Source: Alistipes onderdonkii (lineage in GTDB: Bacteria; Bacteroidota; Bacteroidia; Bacteroidales; Rikenellaceae). From it: a stretch of 64,000 nucleotides of DNA. The stretch's first letter is position 1. Every line of letters begins with the position of its first letter. Positions 26,205 to 33,902 of the stretch are shown here, piece after piece. The stretch lies in contig NZ_CP102251.1 in the NCBI RefSeq assembly GCF_025145285.1, positions 3,100,001 through 3,164,000 of the forward strand, read 5' to 3'. A program made the position numbers and the translations under genes. The notes below the pieces were generated by a model that was given only the letters and a program-made list of their open reading frames with translations, did not search any database and was not told the origin of the DNA.

Positions 26205-29200
26205 AAGGAAACATCTGGAGGCGAACATCGCCGCCCTGCGTATCGCTTTCGCTCCATCGACGGTACTTACCCCGCAGCAGCGAGATGCCCTGGCTGCGTA
26301 CAGCGGCTTCGGAGCGTTGAAATGCGTCTTGCAGCCGGCCGCTGCGGACGACGACCTCGCGCAGTGAAAGACCGACCGGGAACTCTTCCCACAGGTGAGG
26401 GAACTGCACGAACTGCTGCGCCATTATGCCGGCAGCGAACAGCGGTATAAAGACTTCGTGCAGAGCATGCGCAATTCTACGCTGACGGCATTCTACACAC
26501 CGCCGGCCATCGTGCGTGCACTCGCCGAGGCGCTCCGGGATGCAGGTGTCGTTCCCTGCAGGCTGCTCGACCCCAGCGCCGGGGCCGGGATTTGCCCGTC
26601 GTCGTTCCGGGAGACCGCCGACGGCGAAGTCGAAATCCTCTCTTTCGAGAAAGACCTGCTGACCGGACAAGTGCTCTCCGTACTGGCCCGGGAACGAGAA
26701 CAGGTCGTCATCGACGGTTTCCAAACCATCGAATCGGCCTATGACAGTTATTTCGACGTGGTGACGTCCAATATTCCTTTCGGTGATACCCGGATTTTCG
26801 ACGCTGCCTTTCGGAAGAGCGACGACCCGGTTCGACGACAAGCGCTCAAGGCTGTTCACAACTATTTCTTCATCAAGAGTCTGGATACGCTCCGCGAGGG
26901 CGGCATTCTGGCGTTCGTCACCTCGGCGGGCGTCATGGACGCTCCCGGCAACGAACCCGTCCGCCGCTATCTGATGGAGCATGCGCGGCTGGTTTCGGCC
27001 GTGCGGCTGCCGAACAACCTCTTTACGGAGTATGCCGGTACGGAAGTGGCCAGCGACCTCATCGTTCTTCAGAAACAGAGCGAAAAGCGGGAGCTTACTC
27101 CCGACGAGCAGCGGTTCATCACCTCTTCCCGAATTAACAACGGAATTTACCTGAACGACTACCACCGGGATTTCAAGTACGCGATCCATACGACGGTTTC
27201 GCATGAAAAAGGTCTCTATGGACAATCCGCTCTCGTACTGCACTACGACGGAGGCCCGGAACAGATCGCCGAGCGGCTGCGCGGAATCCTCGCAAATGAT
27301 TTCGCAGCCCGCCTCGAAACCGAACGATATACGCAATATCTCCGCCCGCTCCATATCCCGCAGGCGCAAACCGAGCCGCCGACCGCCCGGAGGCAAAATC
27401 GGGTCGCGGCTCCGCAATCCGTGGCGCCACCGGAGCCGGCATCCGTTGCACCGGCTCCGGCCGCATCGCTTTTCGGCAGCGCTGCTGCCGTTCCGATCGC
27501 CCGCCGTCCGCTGGGACAGCGGCGGCGAGCGGGGCGCAATACGGATACGACCGGCATGTCCGATCTCTTCACGCAGGGGAATCTGTTCGCACAACCGACC
27601 GAGGTAACGGATGCACCGGTGGCAGTCGCTACGCCGGCTTCGGAGAATAAAGATCCGCGGCCCTTTACCGGCACGATGCTTCCGCACTACAAAGAGCGGT
27701 CGTTGGTTCTGTTCGAAGGGCAAGTCGGGCGTCTGGGCGGCCTGACACGACAGGGCTGTACGTTCCATCCCGAAGAGCTGGGAACCTTGTCCCGATACCG
27801 GGCCGAACGCTATATCCCGCTACGGGATACCTACCAGCTGCTCTACCGGCTCGAAATGCAGAACGAGATCGAATACAAGGGTCTGCGGCGCAAACTCAAC
27901 GGATGTTACGAGAACTTCACGGCTCTGTTGGGCGATCTGAACAAGAAGGAGAATGCCGCTTTCATCCTGAATGATCCCGGCGGGCGGGAGGTGCTGGGGC
28001 TCGAACGCTTCGTAGAAGGCCGAAAACAGCTCTCCGACATCCTCCGACGCCCCGTATCGTTCGATCCTTACGAGCTCAAGCACGTCGATACGGCGGCCGA
28101 AGCGCTGGCCGCCTCGCTCAACAAGTTCGGACGGGTGGAGTTTTCCTATATGGAGTCGCTCGCATCGCGCTCCCGGCAAGAGCTGATCGACGAGCTGGGC
28201 GATCTCATTTTCTATAATCCGATGGTCAAGGGGTATGAAATCCGCGAACGGCTCGCGGCAGGGAATGTCGTCGCCAAAGCCGAATGAATCGAAAATTACC
28301 TCAAGGAGAATCCCGACGACGATGCCAGCTGCCGCTCGCTCGCGCTGCTTCGTGAGGCCGCACCCAAACGCATCGAGTTCGAGGAGCTGGATTTCAACCT
28401 CGGCGAGCGATGGATACCGACCGATATTTACGAAGGCTTCTGCGAGCATTTCTTTCAGGTGCCCGTATCGGTAAGCTATTCGGCGAAGATGGATGCCTTC
28501 GGCATCGAGAACCACGGGTACAGCCCTCTGATCTCCCAAAAATACGTCGTCAAAGGAGACTTCGAGGTCTACGACGGTATGGATCTGCTGCATCATGCCA
28601 TGCTCAACACGCTGCCCAACATCAACAAGGACGGCGGCAAGGACGAACACGGCAAGACCATCCGGATTCCCGACTTCGAGGCCCGGCAGAAGGCCGACAC
28701 GCTCATCACCGAAATCCGGCAGGCGTTCGTCGAATGGCTGCATGCGCAGCCCGACGATTTCAAGGAGCGGCTGACCGATCTCTACAACCGCAAATTCAAC
28801 TGCTATGTCCGTCCACGCTACGACGGCAGCCACCAGCAGTTTCCGGGGCTCGACCTGCGGGGGCTGGGCATCGACGACCTGTATCCCAGCCAGAAGGATG
28901 CGATCTGGATGATCAAGCAGAACGGCGGCGGCATCTGCGACCACGAGGTCGGTACGGGCAAGACGCTCATCATGTGCGTCGCAGCGTATGAGATGCACCG
29001 TCTGGGACTGGCCCGCAAGCCGATGATCATCGGTATCAAAGCCAACATCCACGAGATCGCCCGAACCTTCCGCACGGCCTATCCCAATGCCCGTCTGCTC
29101 TATCCAGGCAAGGAGGACTTCACGCCGGAGAACCGCCTGCGGATCTTCAGCGACATCAAGAACAACAACTGGGACTGCATCATCCTTACGCACGAACAGT

Positions 29201-31626
29201 TCGGCAAGATACCCCAGTCGGCCGAGGTGCAGCAGCAGATTCTTCGGCAGGAGATGGACGACATAGATGAAAATCTGGCGTCCTACGAAAAGCAGGGCGG
29301 ACATGTGGACGGCTGGATTCTGCGCGGTCTGGAGAAGCGCAAAGAGAATCTGGATGCCAAGCTCCACGAGTTGCAGGAGACAATCGACGCGCAAAAGGAC
29401 GATACGGTAGATTTTCAGCAGATGGGAATAGACCATCTGTTCGTCGATGAATCGCACAACTTCAAGAATCTGATGTTCAACACCCGCCACAGCCGCGTGT
29501 CGGGACTGGGAAATACCGACGGCAGTAAGAAGGCCACGAACCTGCTGTACGCCATCCGCACCATTCAGCAACGCACGGGGCGCGATCTCGGCGCGACGTT
29601 CCTTTCGGGAACGACCATCGCCAATTCCCTGACGGAACTGTATCTGCTGTTCAAGTATCTGCGTCCCAAAGAGCTGGAGCGACAGGACATTCCCTGCTTC
29701 GATGCGTGGGCCGCGGTATTCGCGCAGAAAACATCGGAGTTCGAGTTTTCGGTGACCAACGAAGTGATCTCCAAAGAGCGTTTCCGCTATTTCATCAAGG
29801 TTCCGGAGCTGGCCATGTTCTACAACGAGATTACCGACTACCGCACGGCCGCAGACGTGGGAATCGACCGTCCCGAGCTGGACGAGGAGTTATGCCAGAT
29901 ACCTATGACCGACGATCAACAGGCGTTTTTGGACAAGCTGGTACTCTTCGCCAAGACGGGAGATCCCGAACATATCGGACGCACCGACCTGAGCGACGGG
30001 GAGGTCAAAGCCCTGATGCTGCTGGTGACGATGTACTCCAACAAGCTCTCGCTCGACATGCGGCTGATAAGTCCCGCGTATGCGGATTCGCCGGGCAACA
30101 AGGCCAGCCGCAGTGCCGCCAACATCGCAGAATACTATCGGCGATACGAAGATCAGAAAGGCACGCAGATGGTCTTTTGCGATCTCTCGACCTATAAGCC
30201 CGGCATCTGGAACGTCTATTCGGAGATCAAACGCAAACTGGTCGAAGACCACGGTATTCCGGCGCAGGAGATCCGCTTCGTACAGGAAGCCGCGAGCGAC
30301 AAGGTGCGGCAGGCGATGTTCGACGCCATGAACGAAGGGAAAATCCGGGTGCTCTTCGGCTCGACGCAGAAACTCGGAACGGGAGTCAATGCCCAGAAAC
30401 GGATCGTCTGCATGCACCACCTCGACATTCCGTGGCGGCCGATGGATCTGGAACAGCGCAATGGCCGCGGCGCACGGAAAGGCAACATAGTCGCCAAGGA
30501 GTATGCCGGCAATAAGGTCAAAGCCTATGTCTATGCCGTTCTACGCACGCTCGATGCCTACAAATTGAATCTGTTGCACAACAAACAGCAGTTCATCGAC
30601 CAGCTCAAGCGCAACCGGTTAGGTGCGCGGCGGCTGGACGAGGGGGCCATCAGCGAGGATTCGGGGATGAACTTCGCGGAGTGGATGGCCGTGGTGTCGG
30701 GAAATACCGACCTGCTGCAAAAGGCCAAGCTCGAAGGCAGGATCGCGGCGCTGGAGAGCGAGCAGACAATCTTCATGCGCACCCGGCATGAGGCGCAGAG
30801 CCAACTGCAGCGCTACACGGCGGAGATCGGACGACGGGATGCGATGCTCGAACGTCTGAAACGCGACTGGGACTATATCAACGAGGTGGCGCCGCCGGAC
30901 GCCAAAGGCAAGCGGGCCAATCCCCTGCGGATCGACGGCGTGGAATCCGCGGATATTGTCGCCCATGGCAAGCGCCTCGTGGAGATCGACCGCACCGTAA
31001 ATACCGGCGACGATTACCAGAAAATCGGCACGCTGTTCGATTTCCGCATTCTCGTCCGCACCGAGCGAATGCAGAAAGACGGGCTGGCGCTCACGGTCAA
31101 TAAATTCATGGTCGAAGGGTTGGACGGCATCAAGTACACGTTCAACAACGGGCATCTGGCTGCGGAGCCGAAAACAGCGGCGACGAACTTTATCCGGGCG
31201 CTCGACACGATACCGTCACTAATGGCGACCTACGAGAAAGAGAAAAAGCAATTCACCCGCGACATTCCGACCTTCGAGCAACAGATCGCAGCCGTATGGC
31301 CCAAAGAGGAGGAGTTGAAGCGGCTCAAGGCCGAGGCAGAGTCGCTGACTCGGAAGATTCAGCTCGACATCGCACAGAAGCAGCAGGAGATGCAGGCGAA
31401 AACAGCTGATAACCGCAATGAGTCGAAGATCGAAAACGCGGAGGTGGTGGACGAGGTCGTCAGACCGTCGAAGGCAGAGCCGCTTTCTGCGGCATCCGGG
31501 AACCAAGAAGAACCTCCGAAAGAACGGGAGCACGTCGTGCCTCCGCCCGAATCGGACTTTATTCGCAATCATATTCTTCTCGTGCGGTCCGCGACGAACA
31601 TGAAGGCCAAAGGGCCGAAGTTATAA
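26191..31626 (+). CDS. Giant N6 DNA methylase-SNF2-type helicase fusion with in-frame TGA at codons 59 and 699
   Basis: One frame of 1811 codons, interrupted only by TGA at 26365-26367 (DDDLAQ-TGA-KTDRELFPQV) and 28285-28287 (NVVAKAE-TGA-IENYLKEN). In homologues as I recall them both sites are Trp. The N-terminal part is an adenine methylase (YTPPAIV, LLDPSAGAGI near codon 125, TSNIPFGD near 190 in place of NPPY). The C-terminal part is a helicase with HEVGTGKT (about 905), LFVDESHNFK (about 1085) and EQRNGRGARKGN (about 1430), followed by coiled coil. Such proteins probably protect or remodel ICE DNA. Translation without readthrough would give three fragments, none a whole enzyme. Confidence 0.85.
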
Positions 31627-31631
31627 AAAAG

Positions 31632-31663
31632 CGAGGCTGTCTAAAATTTGTTAGGCAGCCTCG
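31632..31663. terminator. Bidirectional terminator between the methylase-helicase and HTH genes
   Basis: CGAGGCTG at 31632-31639 pairs with CAGCCTCG at 31656-31663 around an AT-rich loop, flanked by AAAAAAG on the left. The genes on the two sides converge, so the hairpin can end transcription from both. Confidence 0.75.
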
Positions 31664-31677
31664 TTGAATTTGAGTGG

Positions 31678-32025
31678 TTATTCCCGATCAATCGTAATCG
31701 CCGTATCCGGCACCGCTTGTTCCATCGTCTGATAGAAAATACGCTTACTCTCCTGCATGTCTTTCAGATTGATGAAATCCAGTACATTATAATATTGCTT
31801 GCCATCCTGATCCTCGACGGGACAGAGTTTTCCGCGACGTTTGTATTTCTCGACGAAATCCGGATCGAGTCGGATGAGCTGGCAGACTTCCTCCTGCGTC
31901 ATCGAAAGAGAAATACGGCGCTCCCGGCAGACATGCTGCAATACGAGGAGCATGTTCGAGGCTTTCATGTGGCTGCGAACGAGCAGAGCGAATTTGCTTC
32001 GCTCGATAAGAATCATCTTTTTCAT
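31678..32025 (-). CDS. Helix-turn-helix excisionase-like protein
   Basis: 115 residues. The C-terminal half reads as a MerR/excisionase-type winged helix (MTQEEVCQLIRLDPDFVEKYKRRGKL then DQDGKQYYNVLDFINLKD), a short HTH followed by a hairpin wing. Small proteins of this type control excision or regulate ICE ends in Bacteroidales. Its ATG overlaps the TGA stop of the upstream gene (ATGA), so the two are translationally coupled. Stop TAA. Target and exact role unknown. Confidence 0.7.
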   Translation of the reverse strand: MKKMILIERSKFALLVRSHMKASNMLLVLQHVCRERRISLSMTQEEVCQLIRLDPDFVEKYKRRGKLCPVEDQDGKQYYNVLDFINLKDMQESKRIFYQTMEQAVPDTAITIDRE

Positions 32026-32321
32026 GACTTCTTTACTTTATTGGTTGATGTGGTGTTGGGTTCATTCCGGAGGGCTTCGAGAACGCGCGATCTGCTGTAA
32101 TAGATTTTGCCGCCGTGCTTGACATAAGGGATCGTGCCGTCGCTTCGACGACGGGAGAGGGTACGGTCGGACATCCGGGTAAGCATGCGGACTGCCGGAG
32201 TGTCGATCAGGTCATCGGGTAAAGGTCGAGAATTGTTTTGGATGAGTAGTTCGAGACGATTGAATCGTCGCAATACCAGACGTAACAAACGCAGAGTCGG
32301 ATTACCTTTCAATGGCTTCAT
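32022..32321 (-). CDS. Excisionase/HTH-domain DNA-binding protein
   Basis: 99 residues. The segment IDTPAVRMLTRMSDRTLSRRRSDGTIPYVKHGGKIYYSRSRVLEAL is the usual helix-turn-helix 17 (excisionase-like) domain, given here only as a description of positions about 40-85. The gene is likely to act with its coupled partner on the element end. It is the only gene on the ICE side outside the cargo that ends in TGA, in an ATGA overlap with the following start. Reading that TGA as Trp would extend the protein into meaningless sequence, so here it is a true stop. Confidence 0.72.
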   Translation of the reverse strand: MKPLKGNPTLRLLRLVLRRFNRLELLIQNNSRPLPDDLIDTPAVRMLTRMSDRTLSRRRSDGTIPYVKHGGKIYYSRSRVLEALRNEPNTTSTNKVKKS

Positions 32322-32424
32322 TACAATGATCGTTGGTTAGACGATGCAATGATAGGAAACATTCCGATAGTAATAATTTAGTTAAAACAGGCAACTAAAT
32401 AATCAACCCGCTCGTAGCACAAAA

Positions 32425-32449
32425 AAGCATATCCGAGTTGGATATGCTT
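32425..32449. terminator. Hairpin with flanking A tract
   Basis: AAGCATATCC (32425-32434) and GGATATGCTT (32440-32449) form perfect 10-bp arms around GAGTT, preceded by AAAAAA. Read on the minus strand the hairpin is followed by U residues, as in an intrinsic terminator for leftward transcription; it could insulate the two HTH genes from the chromosome. Confidence 0.6.
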
Positions 32450-32480
32450 AAATAGTACTTAATGCTTTTATATTCGTTAA

Positions 32481-32512
32481 TTTGCTTATGTAGAATATTT
32501 TAACTATCTTTG
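32481..32512 (+). promoter_or_regulatory. Consensus Bacteroidetes promoter without an obvious downstream protein gene
   Basis: TTTG at 32481-32484 and TATCTTTG at 32505-32512, 20-bp spacer. The transcript would run through 32520-32600 into the hairpin at 32601-32627. No convincing ORF lies there, so a short RNA or the leader of a split gene is possible. Confidence 0.6.
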
Positions 32513-32600
32513 TCGTGAGTTCTTGGATATATTGTATAAGGGTGCAACAAAATGTAAGACTTCCGTCACCAATTCGTAACCCTTGCTCTTTTCAATAAAA

Positions 32601-32627
32601 ATACCGTTCTGATTTACAGAACGGTAT
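32601..32627. terminator. Perfect hairpin, likely intrinsic terminator
   Basis: ATACCGTTCTG (32601-32611) and CAGAACGGTAT (32617-32627) are perfect 11-bp arms around ATTTA. The A-rich side is on the left (CAATAAAA), which favours termination of leftward transcripts. It could also cap the short transcript from 32481-32512. Confidence 0.65.
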
Positions 32628-32712
32628 CTCGAAAACAGTCAGCCGCAATAGAAGGGGCGGTTTTATTTTTGTTCCGTTCATGTTACGTTTTTATTTCACT
32701 TTTTAAGGCAGA

Positions 32713-32746
32713 AATTTTGCAGTTCCGCAAAATTGTATTAACTTAG
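32713..32746 (+). promoter_or_regulatory. Promoter with operator-like palindrome before the HTH gene
   Basis: AATTTTGC (32713-32720) and GCAAAATT (32727-32734) form a perfect inverted repeat around AGTTCC. The left arm contains TTTG (32716-32719), which is 19 bp from TAACTTAG (32739-32746), a near-match to the -7 box. An operator covering the -33 box suggests repression, perhaps by the HTH protein encoded 33 bp downstream. Confidence 0.5.
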
Positions 32747-32779
32747 TGATGCAGAACTTCAACTTAAAATTCAACGGAT

Positions 32780-33025
32780 ATGATTATCACATTTAACGAG
32801 TTGCGCCGCATCAAGGACAGGCTGCCCAGCGGCAGCTCGCAACGCATTGCAGATGAACTGGGACTCGACGTAGAAACCGTCCGCAATTATTTCGGGGGCA
32901 AGCACGAGGCTAAGGAGTGCGTGGGGGTTCATTTCGAACCGGGCCCGGACGGTGGAGTCGTTACACTGGACGACACGACGATCCTCGATGTTGCAATGCG
33001 TATCCTTGGCGACCAGAACAAATAG
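32780..33025 (+). CDS. Small HTH DNA-binding protein conserved in Bacteroidetes
   Basis: 81 residues. The N-terminal half (MIITFNELRRIKDRLPSGSSQRIADELGLDVETVRNYFGG, residues 1-40) is a helix-turn-helix in which RIADELGLDVETVRNYF is the recognition region. The second half is a short beta segment (GVHFEPGPDGGVVTLDD) and a helix. I recall similar short proteins in many Bacteroidales genomes, but their target is unknown. The gene is monocistronic, with a palindrome over its own promoter and a strong terminator 39 bp downstream. It is the first chromosomal gene after the ICE. Confidence 0.75.
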   Translation: MIITFNELRRIKDRLPSGSSQRIADELGLDVETVRNYFGGKHEAKECVGVHFEPGPDGGVVTLDDTTILDVAMRILGDQNK

Positions 33026-33063
33026 TTGTTAAGAGTTAGTCCGGCTTTCGGGCCGGGTCGTAG

Positions 33064-33092
33064 GGCCTGCGTTTTCGCAGGCCTGTTTTTTT
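33064..33092 (+). terminator. Intrinsic terminator of the HTH gene
   Basis: GGCCTGCG (33064-33071), loop TTTT, CGCAGGCC (33076-33083), then TGTTTTTTT. A classic GC stem with a U tract. Confidence 0.9.
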
Positions 33093-33757
33093 CGCTCTAT
33101 CCTTTCTCCGCTTTCTCCGCCCCGTCTGCCAGTCCATCGGGTTGCCGATTCGCACCAGTTCGCACCAGTTCGCACCAGTTCGTACCGTCCGCACCGTCCG
33201 CACCGTTCGCACCGTTCGCACCGTTCGCACCGTCCGCACTGCTCCGTATCATCCGTATCATCCGTATCGTCCTTGCCGTCCGCATTGTCCGGCTTCCGCA
33301 ATGTCTTTCCGCAGTATTTACCGTTGTCGCCGCTCCCCGAGGCATCCATGTTTCTGTTTTCTTTACTGTTTGCTCCTGCATACCTGTCTGCGTGGCATCA
33401 CCCCGATTGCCGCTCTAAAAACACCCGGCGGCCTGCCCTGTTTCCCCCGGCAACTTCCCCTCGCGCAGTTCTTGCCTTCGCCGGCACTCCCTGTTTTTGC
33501 CGATATTTTCCCTTATTCCTTTCCGGCGGCTCTTGTTTTTCCTGTCGCCCTTGTTTTTCGGTGACCCTTCCTTTCCCCGGTTGCTTTTCCCCATCCCTGC
33601 CGGACGCCCCTGCAGGTTGCCCGTGTAGTTGCCGGGTGCCCTTGTCCGCCCTCCTGTTTTTTGCCGTCCTCCCGCTTGGCATATTCCGTTTCGCCCCGGC
33701 CTTTCTGCCAAAATAACACCTGGGCCGGAGCTGCCGGGACGGTCGTACGGGGGAATT
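33093..33757. other. Intergenic spacer upstream of dnaK, largely repetitive
   Basis: 665 bp between the terminator and the dnaK control region. The first part contains short tandem repeats (33151-33288). The rest is pyrimidine-rich with many CCGG/TTTCC words. ORFs are open on both strands only because of the repeats and give low-complexity, non-family sequences, so I call no gene here. Confidence 0.6.
33151..33288. repeat. Short tandem repeat array (10-bp then 9-bp units)
   Basis: Three exact copies of CGCACCAGTT (33151-33180) are followed by about twelve 9-bp units that drift from CGCACCGTC/CGCACCGTT (33181-33243) to CCGTATCAT and CCGTCCGCA-like forms up to 33288. The 9-bp period keeps both strands open as three-residue repeats, but no start, RBS or family match supports translation. 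Confidence 0.85.
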
Positions 33758-33808
33758 CTGCCATTATGCTGACAATTTGGCAGGGATTGCCGTTTGGTAC
33801 AACCTTTG
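33758..33808 (+). promoter_or_regulatory. Candidate dnaK promoter with inverted repeat
   Basis: CTGCCA (33758-33763) and TGGCAG (33778-33783) are inverted with a 14-bp spacer. TTTG (33776-33779) inside the right arm lies 21 bp from AACCTTTG (33801-33808), close to the TAnnTTTG box. dnaK starts 95 bp downstream. The inverted repeat may be a heat-shock control site; this is inference. Confidence 0.4.
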
Positions 33809-33902
33809 TTCGATCTACGGGCGTGACCGGCAGCCGGAACCGCAGGGCGAAGGGGCGGGGCACAAGGCAACGTAAAAAATAACATTAAACTTATATACGA
33901 TT

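Larger units (their letters stand above)
1..32700. mobile_element. CTnDOT-like integrative conjugative element, right part (left end outside window)
   Basis: Positions 27-15172 hold an almost complete CTnDOT-type tra set (traA, traB, a TraC/D-position gene, traE to traN) on the minus strand. Positions 15754-31626 hold mobA, mobB, a VirD4-like coupling protein, DUF4099-like, DUF1896 and methylase-helicase genes on the plus strand. Two excisionase-like HTH genes follow. This gene content is standard for Bacteroidales ICEs. No integrase and no duplicated att core is visible, so the right boundary is only bracketed between about 32.33 and 32.75 kb, where the sequence becomes AT-rich and then ordinary chromosome. 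The remaining transfer genes (traO onward) and the integrase are expected to the left of position 1. Confidence 0.85.
32322..32779. other. AT-rich junction region at the ICE right end
   Basis: 458 bp without a supportable protein gene. It contains a hairpin at 32425-32449, a strong plus-strand promoter at 32481-32512, a second hairpin at 32601-32627 and the palindrome-promoter of the next gene (32713-32746). The ICE end must lie here, since ICE genes stop at 32321 and chromosomal genes begin at 32780. No tRNA gene fragment or obvious direct repeat is visible to fix the attachment site. Confidence 0.6.

Noticed and set aside
4956..28287. Selenocysteine as the meaning of the in-frame TGA codons
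   Set aside because: The genes are not selenoprotein families, no conserved hairpin directly follows the TGA sites that I can see, and the sites fit Trp or aromatic residues.
26167..29571. Long minus-strand ORFs opposite the methylase-helicase gene
   Set aside because: Composition shadows of the sense gene; no motifs, and the sense strand carries ordered enzyme motifs.
1..32700. Suppressor tRNA-Trp with a UCA anticodon on the ICE
   Set aside because: I looked in the main gaps (15173-15753, 24279-24492, 32322-32779) and saw no tRNA-like T-arm or cloverleaf. The left part of the ICE is outside the window, so absence here proves nothing.
33029..33564. Repeat proteins encoded across the 33.15-33.29 kb array
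   Set aside because: Open frames on both strands follow from the 9-bp period; no start context, no continuing domain, different meaning in each frame.
32322..33902. CRISPR array
   Set aside because: The repeats in this interval are 9-10 bp direct tandem units without spacers; no cas genes are present in the window.
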